Origin: Tissierellia bacterium
GTDB taxonomy: Bacteria > Bacillota > Clostridia > Tissierellales > Tissierellaceae
Direction: 5' to 3'
DNA length: 43,726 nt
Assembly (NCBI GenBank): GCA_012519355.1
Contig: JAAYQJ010000128.1
Coordinates: 1 to 43,726, forward strand
Shown: piece after piece, positions 1 through 8,805 of the stretch
How positions within the stretch are numbered: the stretch's first letter is position 1
How the letters are laid out: each line of letters starts with the position of its first letter
The notes under the pieces: model-generated
The model's database searches: none
What the model saw: the letters and a program-made list of their open reading frames with translations, nothing else
Told to the model about the DNA's origin: nothing
Program-made: the position numbers and the translations under genes

Positions 1-102
1 GATAACACTTATAATAAATTAGAGGAACTGGAAAGAGATTTAATTAAGCACATAGAAGTGGAAAATCAGGTTCTATTTGAAAGGTTGAAAAATGAAAAAT
101 AG
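1..102 (+). CDS. C-terminal end of a hemerythrin-like / RIC-type protein (partial)
   Basis: An open frame enters from the left edge and stops with TAG at 100-102, giving 33 residues. The pattern of a Leu/Glu-rich helix, then KHIEVENQVLFERL, resembles the last helix of hemerythrin-domain proteins and of the di-iron Fe-S repair protein family (ScdA/YtfE/RIC), where a His and a Glu in an H-x-x-x-E-N-x-x-L-F context bind the di-iron centre. The start and the rest of the protein lie outside the window, so the family call rests on one short motif. Confidence 0.5.
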   Translation, partial: DNTYNKLEELERDLIKHIEVENQVLFERLKNEK

Positions 103-125
103 TAGAAACTTCTACTATTTTTTTT
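97..125 (+). terminator. Rho-independent terminator of the partial hemerythrin-like gene
   Basis: AAATAGTAGAA (97-107) is complementary to TTCTACTATTT (110-120) and is followed by more T. The stem overlaps the stop codon at 100-102. Confidence 0.75.
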
Positions 126-268
126 ATTTTAAGGAAGAATAAATCTAATAGCTATATTGAGTCCATGGTATTTTTCTTGACATGAAAATCCAATTATGAT
201 ACATTTTTTTGGAATTATTGGCTTTTATATCTTTAAAATATGAGTTTTTATTATTTGGAGGAGAGAAG

Positions 269-1732
269 ATGAAAATATTAATACCAGTTGTCGTAGGAGC
301 CATTATAGGGTATTTTACAAATTGGCTAGCTATAAAAATGTTGTTTAGACCCCACTACCAAAAGAAATTTATGGGAGTTAAAATCCCATTTACTCCTGGC
401 TTGATTCCAAAGGAAAGAAAGAGAATTGCTGAAAGTATAGGCCAAGCAGTAGGCAAGTATTTGCTAGACTCTGATACTATCATTAAATCACTATCAAACC
501 AGGGGGTAGATAAGAAAATTAAAGGATGGATAGAGGGGAAAATTGGCAATTTAAAAAACAATCATAATACAATTAAAGAAGTATTAGAAAATGCCTGGGA
601 GAATTACACAGATATAATAAGTACAATAAAAGCCAATATAGTAAACCTAATCTTGTCCCAAATTAGAAAGGAACAATTTATAAATGAAACACTTGCCTTT
701 CTTCATAGAAAAATAGATAGGTTAGATACTAATAATATTTATAGCATAGTTGAAAAACAATTAGAAGATTTAATTAAGGGCCTATCTAATTCCCATGAAT
801 TTAAGGAAAGGTTAGGAGAATTGGTAAATGAAAACATTAGAGGCCTTAGCCAAGATGATAGGACCTTAGGCGAAGTATTACCTGAAGAAATAAAAGAGTC
901 CTTAGATAAGTATTTGGAAGAGAATAAAGAGTTAATAGGTCAGTCAATAAAGAGAGTATTAAAGGAGCCAAGCATTAAGATAAAAATCAGAAACTCTATT
1001 TCAGACCTTATTACTGAAAATTTTAATAAGGTTTTTTTTGCCTTTATCAGTCCAGACCTAATAGCAGAAAAGATTTACTCTGCCATTGAAAGGCATATAG
1101 AAAATGATGAAACAAATGATGACCTTATATATATTATAAAAACCTTCTTAAATAGGCTAATGGAAGCAAAGATTTCAGATCTTGTACCAAGGGCAGTAGA
1201 TAGTATTGGTGAGGAAGGCCTTGAAAAAATTGGAGATAGAATAATTAAAGCCTTTTCAAATCCTAAGACCCACAATATATTCCTTCAAATAATAAGGAAT
1301 AGACTTGAAGCTAAAGAAGGGGAAAACAAGGAAAAGCTACTAGAATATTTGGATAGGAATATTAGGCTAATATTAGATTCAGAGGAAATGAAAGAAAGCC
1401 TATTTAGTTTTGTAAGCACTTTTATAGATGAAATTTTAGATAAGCCTATATCTTCAATAATAATTAAAATTGATAGTAAGGACTTTGAAAAAACATATAA
1501 ACTTGTAACGACAATATTCAACAAATTCTTGGAAAAAGACCTCCCTCAAATAGTTGAGTTTTTCAAAATCGAGAAAATAGTGGAAGACAGGATGAATGCC
1601 TTTGAAGTAGACTTCTTTGAGGAAATTATATTAGAGATTGCAGAGAGGGAATTAAAGGCAATTACATGGTTAGGTGGAATTTTAGGAGGGCTTCTAGGTC
1701 TATTGTCCCCATTACTTCAAATGATATATTAA
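269..1732 (+). CDS. DUF445 family membrane protein (YheB-like)
   Basis: A 487-residue protein of the DUF445 family, whose biochemical role is not established. The N-terminus carries a membrane segment (about residues 3-25) that runs into the family signature GYFTNWLAIKMLF, then FTPGLIPKERKRIA. The long middle is charged and helical, and the C-terminus ends in a second hydrophobic segment (LGGILGGLLGLLSPLL). Both ends are probably membrane anchored with the helical body on one side. I chose ATG 269 because GGAGGAG lies just upstream at 257-263 and the family signature begins there. An in-frame TTG at 209 would add 20 residues without a ribosome site. It is longer than Bacillus YheB (about 380 aa from memory). 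Confidence 0.85.
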   Translation: MKILIPVVVGAIIGYFTNWLAIKMLFRPHYQKKFMGVKIPFTPGLIPKERKRIAESIGQAVGKYLLDSDTIIKSLSNQGVDKKIKGWIEGKIGNLKNNHNTIKEVLENAWENYTDIISTIKANIVNLILSQIRKEQFINETLAFLHRKIDRLDTNNIYSIVEKQLEDLIKGLSNSHEFKERLGELVNENIRGLSQDDRTLGEVLPEEIKESLDKYLEENKELIGQSIKRVLKEPSIKIKIRNSISDLITENFNKVFFAFISPDLIAEKIYSAIERHIENDETNDDLIYIIKTFLNRLMEAKISDLVPRAVDSIGEEGLEKIGDRIIKAFSNPKTHNIFLQIIRNRLEAKEGENKEKLLEYLDRNIRLILDSEEMKESLFSFVSTFIDEILDKPISSIIIKIDSKDFEKTYKLVTTIFNKFLEKDLPQIVEFFKIEKIVEDRMNAFEVDFFEEIILEIAERELKAITWLGGILGGLLGLLSPLLQMIY

Positions 1733-1747
1733 TATTATTTAATAGTC

Positions 1748-1776
1748 TTGCTTTATATTTATAGGTTTGGTAAAGT
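1748..1776 (+). promoter_or_regulatory. possible sigma-A promoter of nrdJ
   Basis: TTGCTT (1748-1753), a 17-base spacer and TAAAGT (1771-1776) form a weak -35/-10 pair. The -10 would sit next to the first candidate NrdR site, as expected for repression. The -10 match is poor, so this is tentative. Confidence 0.3.
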
Positions 1777-1822
1777 AGTATATATAGTAGTCAAAACTAT
1801 CTATACATACTACATATAGTAA
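1775..1822 (+). promoter_or_regulatory. tandem NrdR-box-like sites upstream of nrdJ
   Basis: Two 16-base sites, 1775-1790 (core GTATATATAG) and 1807-1822 (core CTACATATAG), match the general NrdR box pattern acaCwAtATaTwGtgt as I remember it. Their centres are 32 bases apart, about three helical turns, which is the usual spacing of paired NrdR boxes. They lie 70-120 bases before the ribonucleotide reductase start, so repression of nrdJ by NrdR is the natural reading. Confidence 0.6.
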
Positions 1823-1892
1823 AGTGTTTATTTTCTCTTTATAGGGAAATTTCGACAAATTACTTTTAATCTAATGAAAAGAGGGGGAGAAT

Positions 1893-4028
1893 ATGCTACA
1901 AGTTGAAAAACGAAATGGTGATATTGTACAATTTGAGGAAGAGAAAATTGTAAATGCCATTAAAAAAGCCATGGCTGAATCGGATATAGGTGTAGATGAA
2001 GACCTTGCCAAGGAAATTGCCCATCAGGCTTTTTTAGATTTTAATGGTAGTTTAGAAGTAGTTCATATAGAACAAATTCAAGACTTTGTAGAGATCCAAT
2101 TAATGAAATCTAGGCCTGACGTGGCAAAGCTATATATTCTCTATAGGGAAGAAAGAGCTAGACTAAGAGAACAGGGCTGGTCTATGACAGACCTTCAAAG
2201 GGATATATATGAGAAAAAATATCGTTTTAATAATGAAGGATTTGAAAACTTTTTAGATAGGGTTAGCGGTGGAAATAACTATATTAAAAAGGCTATTAAG
2301 GATAAGAAGTTTATGCCTGCTGGTAGGATTTTGGCAGGAAGGGGTTTAGATAAGCTTGGTAGAAAGATTACCCTTAGTAACTGTTATGTAATGCCAAAGG
2401 TTGAAGACAACATAGAATCCATATTTGATACTGCAAAGTATCTAGCTAGGACTTATTCCTATGGTGGAGGAGTAGGCTTAAGCATTTCTAAACTAAGACC
2501 AAAGGGTTCAAAGGTTAACAATGCAGCCAATACTACTACGGGGGCAGTATCTTTCATGGACTTGTACTCCATGGTTACAGGCCTTATAGGTATGAGAGGT
2601 AGACGAGGGGCCCTTATGTTAAATATGGATTGCAGCCATCCTGACATTGAAGATTTCATAGATGTAAAAAATGATCTCTCAAAGGTAACCTATGCCAATA
2701 TATCCGTCAATATTGATAATAAATTCATGGAAGCCGTAGAGAGAGATGAAGAATACACCTTGTATTTTTATGTAGAGGCTACTGGAGAAGAAATTAAAAG
2801 GACTATAAGGGCTAGGGACTTATTTAAGAAGATCGCTGTAAACAATTGGAATATGGCAGAACCAGGAGTATTATTTACTGATAGAATTAACTCTTGGCAT
2901 CTAATGAGTGAAGATGAAAGTTTTGAATTTGCAGGAGTTAATCCTTGTGCAGAGGAGACCCTTCCTGCCTTTGGTAGTTGTAATCTATCATCCATTAACC
3001 TATCAGAATTTGTTAAGAAACCCTTTACAAGACATGCTTATTTTGAGTTTGAAAAATTTGGGGAAATGGTTAGGGAAGGAGTCATATATTTAAATGAAGT
3101 TTTAGATGAAAATATGGAACTTCATCCACTGGCGGAGCAAAGGGAAATGTCTAGTGAATTAAGACAAATAGGTCTTGGTATTATGGGACTAGCAGATATG
3201 TTCATTAAATTGGGGATAAAATATGGAGATGCTGAATCTATTTCCTTAATCCATAAAATAGGCCATATTATGATAAATGAAGCCTTAAGACAATCTGCCC
3301 TATTGGCTAAAGACCATGGGCCATTCCCTAGATTTAATAAGGAGGCCATATTGAAATCACCCTTCCTTCAAGCCAATGCAACAGAGGATGTATTGGAGTT
3401 AATTGAAGAGTATGGATTGAGAAATAGCCAATTATTGACTATACCACCTACAGGAAGCATTTCCACATTAATAGGATGTAGCAATGGAGTTGAGCCAATC
3501 TTCCAAATATCCTATACAAGAAAGTCAGAGTCCCTTCACCATGTAGACACCTATTACAAGGTATTTACACCTATAGTTAAGGAATATATGGACAAAAACA
3601 ATCTTTCCAAGGAAGAGGACTTACCAGAATTCTTTGTGACTACTTCTAATTTAGATTATAAGAGTAGAATAGAAGTCCAAGCAGCATGGCAACAATATAT
3701 AGATGCCAGTATTTCATCTACAGTAAATGTTCCAAATGACTTTACAGTAGAAGAAGTAGAGGAATTATACTATTATGCTTGGAAAAAGGGCTTAAAGGGA
3801 GTTACTATTTATAGAGATGGTTGTGCAAGGTCAGGTATACTAATAACTGAAAAATCAAAGGAAAGCAGATTAGAAAAGATAGATAGGTTAAAAAATGAAT
3901 TGAATGAGTTAGCAGCTGAACAGATAAAGGAAGACCCAGACACTTGTCCAATGTGTGGGGGAAGATTGATCCATAGTGGTGGATGTTCTGAATGTCAAGA
4001 CTGTGGATATAGTCCATGTTCTGTTTAG
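1893..4028 (+). CDS. nrdJ: Adenosylcobalamin-dependent ribonucleotide reductase (class II)
   Basis: This enzyme reduces ribonucleotides to deoxyribonucleotides using a cobalamin radical, without oxygen. Residues 1-90 form an ATP-cone (MLQVEKRNGDIVQFEEEKIV), the allosteric domain. The catalytic barrel shows SNCYVM (first redox Cys), the N350-P-C352-A-E354 radical/proton-relay motif, GSCNLSSINLSEF, and the phosphate-binding PPTGSISTLIGCSNGVEP. The C-terminus has a zinc-ribbon-like CPMC...CSECQDCGYSPC tail that would supply the re-reducing thiols. At 711 aa it is a normal NrdJ length. GAGGGGGAG precedes the ATG. No B12 riboswitch fits in the 160-base upstream gap, but NrdR-like sites do. The next genes encode a metal-chelate/cobalamin-type ABC importer, 36 bases downstream. 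Confidence 0.95.
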   Translation: MLQVEKRNGDIVQFEEEKIVNAIKKAMAESDIGVDEDLAKEIAHQAFLDFNGSLEVVHIEQIQDFVEIQLMKSRPDVAKLYILYREERARLREQGWSMTDLQRDIYEKKYRFNNEGFENFLDRVSGGNNYIKKAIKDKKFMPAGRILAGRGLDKLGRKITLSNCYVMPKVEDNIESIFDTAKYLARTYSYGGGVGLSISKLRPKGSKVNNAANTTTGAVSFMDLYSMVTGLIGMRGRRGALMLNMDCSHPDIEDFIDVKNDLSKVTYANISVNIDNKFMEAVERDEEYTLYFYVEATGEEIKRTIRARDLFKKIAVNNWNMAEPGVLFTDRINSWHLMSEDESFEFAGVNPCAEETLPAFGSCNLSSINLSEFVKKPFTRHAYFEFEKFGEMVREGVIYLNEVLDENMELHPLAEQREMSSELRQIGLGIMGLADMFIKLGIKYGDAESISLIHKIGHIMINEALRQSALLAKDHGPFPRFNKEAILKSPFLQANATEDVLELIEEYGLRNSQLLTIPPTGSISTLIGCSNGVEPIFQISYTRKSESLHHVDTYYKVFTPIVKEYMDKNNLSKEEDLPEFFVTTSNLDYKSRIEVQAAWQQYIDASISSTVNVPNDFTVEEVEELYYYAWKKGLKGVTIYRDGCARSGILITEKSKESRLEKIDRLKNELNELAAEQIKEDPDTCPMCGGRLIHSGGCSECQDCGYSPCSV

Positions 4029-4064
4029 TTAAGCCATAAAATACATAATTAAAAGGAGGATACT

Positions 4065-5150
4065 ATGTTTTTAACCAATTTATGGAAAAAGGGAATTGTT
4101 GTAAGCACAATAATTGCTTTACTAATTTCTGTAGTAGCTTGTACTCAAAAGGAAAGCCTTACCCTGGATGTGGAGGATAATCAAGAAGACAAGAATATTG
4201 TAAAAGTAGTTGATGAAAATGATGTAGAAGAAATCAGGATAATAGACCATCTTGGTAGGGAGATAGTCTTAGAGAAGGAAGCAGAAAAATTGGTTAGTGG
4301 CTATTATATTACTACATCTATGCTTATTGCCTTAGGTTTAAGAGATAATGTAGTTGGCATAGAAGCAAAGGCTAATAGTAGACCAATATATTCTATGGCT
4401 GCACCTGAGTTTCTAGACCTCCCCAATGTTGGTACTGCAAAGGAATTTAATTTAGAAGGTACCCTTGCCTTAGAACCAGACTTAGTTATTTTGCCTATTA
4501 GGTTAAAAGAAGCAGTAGAAAGTTTAGAAAAACTAGGTATAAATGTAATTGCAGTTAACCCTGAAGACATGGAGCTTTTAAAGGAAAGCTTGAAAATGAT
4601 AGGACAAGCCACAGGAACAATAGACCGAGCTGAAAGTTTGATAGCCTATTATGAAGAAAAAACTGAAGAAATAGAAAAGCTTGTAGCTTCTAAGGATAAA
4701 AAGAGGATTTACTTTGGTGGGAATAGTGACTTTTTATCTACAGCAACAAATAAAATGTATCAAAACTATATGATAGAGACTGCTGGTGGGGAGAATGTAG
4801 CAGGAGACATAGATGATACCTATTGGGCAAATGTTAGCTATGAACAGTTAATAGCCTATAATCCAGATATAATCATCATAGCTCCAGGTGCAAACTATAG
4901 CCTAGAAGACATATTAAATGATAGTAACCTAGCAGCTATCAATGCCATTAAGAACAAAGCAGTTTATGCAATGCCTGATGACTTTGAATCATGGGATTCA
5001 CCGGTGCCATCTAGCATTTTAGGGACAATGTGGTTGACCAGCATATTGAACGGGGAAGATTATCCTTATGATAAATTTGTTGATGATGCGGAAAGCTTCT
5101 ATAAGGAGTTTTATAATATTACCATAGATAGGGAAGTATTAAATAGATAA
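4065..5150 (+). CDS. Substrate-binding lipoprotein of an iron-siderophore/cobalamin-type ABC importer
   Basis: A 361-aa periplasmic-binding-protein-like lipoprotein. The N-terminus is a signal peptide with lipobox VVAC and acylated Cys26. The mature part begins with a charged linker and then the family entry IIDHLGREIVLE of BtuF/FhuD/FepB-type proteins. LALEPDLVILP and YEQLIAYNPDIIIIAPG are the two typical strand motifs of the two lobes. AAAGGAGGA precedes ATG 4065. The stop overlaps the permease start (TAATG). The genes after it encode a FecCD permease and an ATPase. Because nrdJ needs adenosylcobalamin and lies 36 bases upstream, a corrinoid is a reasonable substrate guess; ferric siderophore or heme is equally compatible with the sequence. 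Confidence 0.88.
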   Translation: MFLTNLWKKGIVVSTIIALLISVVACTQKESLTLDVEDNQEDKNIVKVVDENDVEEIRIIDHLGREIVLEKEAEKLVSGYYITTSMLIALGLRDNVVGIEAKANSRPIYSMAAPEFLDLPNVGTAKEFNLEGTLALEPDLVILPIRLKEAVESLEKLGINVIAVNPEDMELLKESLKMIGQATGTIDRAESLIAYYEEKTEEIEKLVASKDKKRIYFGGNSDFLSTATNKMYQNYMIETAGGENVAGDIDDTYWANVSYEQLIAYNPDIIIIAPGANYSLEDILNDSNLAAINAIKNKAVYAMPDDFESWDSPVPSSILGTMWLTSILNGEDYPYDKFVDDAESFYKEFYNITIDREVLNR

Positions 5151-6145
5151 TGAAAGAAAAAAAAAATCTTTATAAATTTATAATTGCCCTTTTAATACTA
5201 GCTATTACCTTTACCTTGTCCATAACCCTTGGGAGATATCCTATATCCATGGAGGATTTTGGTAAAATCATCTTAGGTGGAGAAGTGAATCCTACAACAA
5301 AATTGGTATTTTTCCAGCTCCGCCTTCCAAGGACTATTATGGTTGTACTAGGTGGACTAGGATTAGGCATGGCTGGGAGCATATATCAAATGATATTTAA
5401 AAACCCCCTAGCTACTCCAGATATTATGGGGGTTTCTTCTGGGGCAAACCTTGGAGCTGCCATAGCCATCATATTTTTTACAGGTGGCTCCTTTGTTTTA
5501 GGTTTTTCTGCATTTTTAGGGGGGCTTTTAGGAGTCATTACTGCCATTGGCCTCACAAATTTATCTAAGGATAAGGGGATTTCAAGTATTGTACTTGCTG
5601 GTATTGTAATTACTTCCATTGCCCAAGGTATTATTATGATGTTAAAATATTTTGCAGACCCAGAAAGGCAATTGGCAGCCATAGAGTTTTGATCCATGGG
5701 AAGTTTTGCGGGCATTACATTGGATAAGCTCTTATCTATATTACCTTTTTTCATCCTAGGTATTATTATTTTATTTTTACTTAGATGGCAAATAAATATA
5801 TTGTCCTTAACCGATGATGAAGGAAAAAGTCTTGGGGTAAATGTTACTCTAATCCGGACCCTTGCAATAATTGGCGCCACTTTAGTCGTAGCCAGTATTG
5901 TAAGTGTAACTGGCCTTATAAGCTTCATAGGCCTCATAGGGCCTCATATTGGAAGAATTATAAGGAAGAAAAATGATTTTAATACTGGAATCTTCAGCGG
6001 TATTATTGGGGCTATAATCTTGATAATAGCTGATTCCTTAGCAAGGAATATTTCTAGTAGTGAAATCCCCATTAGTATCTTGACTACCTTTATTGGTGCC
6101 CCTTATTTGGCATATTTAATAGTAACCAAAGATAGGAGGCTATAG
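5150..6145 (+). pseudogene. FecCD-type ABC permease interrupted by one in-frame TGA
   Basis: Read in one frame, 5150-6145 encodes about 331 residues of a BtuC/FecCD permease, the normal length for the family. A single TGA at 5690-5692 breaks it into 180 and 149-residue pieces. The codon sits in AAIEF-stop-SMGSFAG, exactly where relatives have a Trp (pattern FWxMGS), so it looks like TGG changed to TGA. FecCD hallmarks are present on both sides: LRLPRTIMVVLGGLGLGMAG before, and GLISFIGLIGPHIGR (the ATPase-coupling loop) after. ATG 5696 follows the stop by one codon, but with no clear ribosome site. The start overlaps the previous stop. The gene may be inactive, read through, or the base may be a sequencing error. 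Confidence 0.8.
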
Positions 6146-6147
6146 GC

Positions 6148-6915
6148 TTGTTAAAGGTTGAAAATATTCATGCAGGATATAACAAAAATCTAATAATTGA
6201 AGATATAAGTTTCCACTTACCTTCAGGTAGCTTATTAGGCCTACTAGGCCTAAATGGTGTGGGCAAAACTACTTTGTTAAAGGTCATAGGGGGCTTATTG
6301 AAACCAATAGAAGGCAAGATTTTCATTGGTAACAAGGATATCTTACAATATAGAAGTAAAGAAAGGGCAAGGCATATAAGCTTCATGCCCCAGAGGAATA
6401 GCATAATCTATAATACCCTAGTAATAGATGTGGTACTTATGGGTATCACCCCATACTTAAATATTTTCTCCTATCCAAATGATGGCCATATGGAGAAGGC
6501 CTATGAGGCCTTGAAGATAGTAAACATGGAAAAGTATTATAATAGTAATTTTTTACATTTAAGTGAAGGGGAAAAACAGTTAATCCTTATAGCCAGGTCC
6601 TTGTTACAAAGCTCGCAGATTATGCTATTTGATGAGCCAGACTCCTCTTTAGACTTTAACAATAAACATATGATACTATCTAAAATAAGGGAGATAGTAA
6701 AAGAACACAATAAAACAGGGATTATTTCCTTACATGATCCCAATATAGCCCTGGAATATTGCGATAATATCCTTATATTAAAGGATAAAAGACTACATAC
6801 CTATTTTAATACAAGGGAAATAGATAAAAGTTATGTTTCAAGGGTTTTTAGTGAAGTATATGGAAATATAGAAGCAATTGAATATAAAAATAGATACTTT
6901 GTCTTAAGGCAGTAA
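6148..6915 (+). CDS. ABC importer ATPase, FecE/BtuD type
   Basis: This 255-aa ATPase powers the adjacent FecCD-type permease. Walker A is GLNGVGKT (34-41), the signature is LSEGEKQ (138-144, a variant of LSGGE), Walker B is IMLFDEP with D162/E163, and the switch His is H196 in SLHD. The start is TTG 6148 behind ATAGGAGGC, two bases after the permease stop, so it is translated from the same operon. All catalytic motifs are intact, in contrast to the broken permease. A terminator follows. Confidence 0.9.
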   Translation: MLKVENIHAGYNKNLIIEDISFHLPSGSLLGLLGLNGVGKTTLLKVIGGLLKPIEGKIFIGNKDILQYRSKERARHISFMPQRNSIIYNTLVIDVVLMGITPYLNIFSYPNDGHMEKAYEALKIVNMEKYYNSNFLHLSEGEKQLILIARSLLQSSQIMLFDEPDSSLDFNNKHMILSKIREIVKEHNKTGIISLHDPNIALEYCDNILILKDKRLHTYFNTREIDKSYVSRVFSEVYGNIEAIEYKNRYFVLRQ

Positions 6916-6936
6916 GATATTTTCTTTATATGGTAG

Positions 6937-6970
6937 GAGTTAAAGATTAATTAATCTTTAACTCTTTTTT
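6937..6970 (+). terminator. Rho-independent terminator after the ABC importer
   Basis: GAGTTAAAGATTAA (6937-6950) and TTAATCTTTAACTC (6951-6964) are perfect complements, followed by six T (6965-6970). Confidence 0.88.
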
Positions 6971-7020
6971 CATTGATGATATAATTTGTATAAGTCCAAA
7001 AGCGATAAAGGAGGATCCTA

Positions 7021-8115
7021 GTGAAAAAAGTACTGCCATTATTGATTATTATATTGATACTTACCTCCTCTGTAATATTGGGAGAAGGTGAGGAGGATAT
7101 TTCTCAGATCCAAGAGATATTATTTAGCATAACAGAGGAAGAAAAGGAAATCCTTGAATATCTATTTATCCAAACTCAAGAAATTGAGGAAATGGAGAGA
7201 GAAGCGGAAAGAATGGATGTAGAAATCCATAGTATAGAAGAGGATATAGCTAATATAGACAATAGGATTAAAGAAGAAGAGGAAAATTATGAAAGGAATT
7301 TAGAAGCTTTAAAGATAGTATTACAAACCTACCAGAGGATGGGACCAGGATCTTATCTTGAAATAATCCTTAGTTCAGATAGTTTGACCAGCCTTATTCG
7401 TAGAGTAAATGTCCTTAGGGATTTAACAAAAAATACTGATGAACTTCTAGCCAATATAGAAATAAGTAGAGAAAAACTCATATCAGAAAGAAGCAACCTA
7501 GACGAGAAGGTTAAACTATTAGAGGAAAAACGAAGTGTACTGGAAGAAAATTTACATAAAAAACAGGAATTGGTTAAAGAACAGGAAGAATATCTAGCCT
7601 CCTTGCAAAGTGATAGGGAAGTATATTTAGAAAGATTAGAATATATCTCTATGATGATGGAGGAGATAAAGGAGATTTTGAAGGAATTCACCTTAGGTTT
7701 CAACCGAATTTTAGTAGAAGGTAATTTCCCTGAAGATGGAATTAAACAAAGCTCTACCTTAAGGGGAATAAAGGCTTCCATAGATGAAAAGGTCTTTAAT
7801 GATATAGTTAATGCCTATGATTGGATACCTAGAATAGAAATTAGGTTCCTTGATGGAGAAATCGAACTAAATGCTCCAGAAAAGGGATTAAGGATGGCTG
7901 GGAACTTTCAGATAGAAGACGGACAAACCTTAAAATTTGTACCTGAGAAGGGATCTTTCTTAGATATGCCCTTAGGGAAGGGGACCTTAGATAGTCTATT
8001 TGAAGGGGGAGACTTTACTTTAAACTTTGAACCTTTAATAGGGAGAAATATTATAAGAGAAGTTAATGTTTTAGATGGGTATTTGGAAGTACTAGTAGCC
8101 ATTAGATTATTTTAG
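7021..8115 (+). CDS. Secreted coiled-coil protein, CwlO/PcsB-like N-terminus, FtsEX partner
   Basis: A 364-aa exported protein with a signal peptide (1-21), then long coiled coils (about 28-220) rich in Glu, Lys and Leu. The stretch YQRMGPGSYLEIILSSDSL followed by I-R-R-V-N-V-L-R-D is like the hairpin region of PcsB, CwlO and EnvC coiled coils, which dock on FtsX and control cell-wall hydrolysis. The last 120 residues do not show a CHAP, NlpC/P60 or LytM hydrolase; I do not recognise that domain. Gene order coiled coil-ftsE-ftsX supports the partnership. The start is GTG 7021 behind AAAGGAGG. I infer an adaptor that activates a hydrolase encoded elsewhere rather than an enzyme. Confidence 0.7.
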   Translation: MKKVLPLLIIILILTSSVILGEGEEDISQIQEILFSITEEEKEILEYLFIQTQEIEEMEREAERMDVEIHSIEEDIANIDNRIKEEEENYERNLEALKIVLQTYQRMGPGSYLEIILSSDSLTSLIRRVNVLRDLTKNTDELLANIEISREKLISERSNLDEKVKLLEEKRSVLEENLHKKQELVKEQEEYLASLQSDREVYLERLEYISMMMEEIKEILKEFTLGFNRILVEGNFPEDGIKQSSTLRGIKASIDEKVFNDIVNAYDWIPRIEIRFLDGEIELNAPEKGLRMAGNFQIEDGQTLKFVPEKGSFLDMPLGKGTLDSLFEGGDFTLNFEPLIGRNIIREVNVLDGYLEVLVAIRLF

Positions 8116-8130
8116 CTGGAGGTGGTAATA

Positions 8131-8805
8131 GTGATAGAGGCAAAAAATGTATCCCTAGTATATGGTGATGGGACAGAAGCTTTAAAGGATGTGAATCTAA
8201 AAATTGATAAGGGAGATATTGTATATATTACAGGCCACAGTGGCTCAGGAAAGACAAGTCTGCTTAAACTCTTCATGGGTATTGAATATCCCAAAAAGGG
8301 GGAATTAAAGGTACTTGACTTATCCATTAAAAAAGAAGAGGAAAATAACATTAGGAAGATGAGAAGATTCATAGGTCCAGTATTTCAAGAGTTTAAGCTT
8401 ATTAAGGGAAGGACAGCCTTAGAAAATGTTATCCTAGGACTTAGGTTTCTAAACATACCCCATAAAAGGATAAAAGAAGAATCTATAATTGCCTTGGAAA
8501 GGGTAGGTTTGAGCCATAAAAGAGATTCTCTAGTGGAACACCTTTCCTTTGGTGAGACCCAGAGAGTAGCCATAGCTAGGGCTGTAGTAAGAAAACCTGC
8601 CATTATCTTAGCTGATGAGCCAACGGGAAATTTAGACATAGATAATGCTTTAAATATAATGGAACTCCTATCTTCCTTTAGGGATGAAAATACAGCAGTA
8701 ATCATTACTACCCATGCAACCCACCTCTTAGAGGATGTTAGTGAAGGAAAATTTATTAGGGTGAATCAGGGGATTATTACTGTAGAAAGTCGAGGTGAGG
8801 CATAA
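8131..8805 (+). CDS. ftsE: FtsE-like ABC ATPase
   Basis: A 224-aa ATPase of the FtsE/LolD type. With FtsX it transmits ATP hydrolysis to cell-wall hydrolases at the septum or side wall. Walker A is GHSGSGKT, the signature LSFGETQR is a slightly altered LSGGE, Walker B is IILADEPTGNLD, and the H-loop is TTHA. I chose GTG 8131 because it gives the family start MIEAKNVSLVY and has GGAGGTGG 7 bases upstream; a GTG at 8122 would lie inside that ribosome site. The gene overlaps ftsX by one base (TAATG). Confidence 0.85.
   Translation: MIEAKNVSLVYGDGTEALKDVNLKIDKGDIVYITGHSGSGKTSLLKLFMGIEYPKKGELKVLDLSIKKEEENNIRKMRRFIGPVFQEFKLIKGRTALENVILGLRFLNIPHKRIKEESIIALERVGLSHKRDSLVEHLSFGETQRVAIARAVVRKPAIILADEPTGNLDIDNALNIMELLSSFRDENTAVIITTHATHLLEDVSEGKFIRVNQGIITVESRGEA

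Noticed and set aside
209-268. TTG start extending the DUF445 protein by 20 residues
   Set aside because: No ribosome site at 209, while GGAGGAG precedes ATG 269 where the family sequence begins.
1733-1892. Cobalamin riboswitch upstream of nrdJ
   Set aside because: The gap is only 160 bases and lacks the B12-box; NrdR-like sites explain the region better.
5690-5692. TGA as a selenocysteine codon
   Set aside because: The position is a conserved Trp in a membrane segment region and not a redox site; no reason for selenocysteine in this family.
5386-5937. 183-codon open frame on the minus strand
   Set aside because: It is antisense to the FecCD permease, whose family motifs are clear; the frame has no ribosome site.
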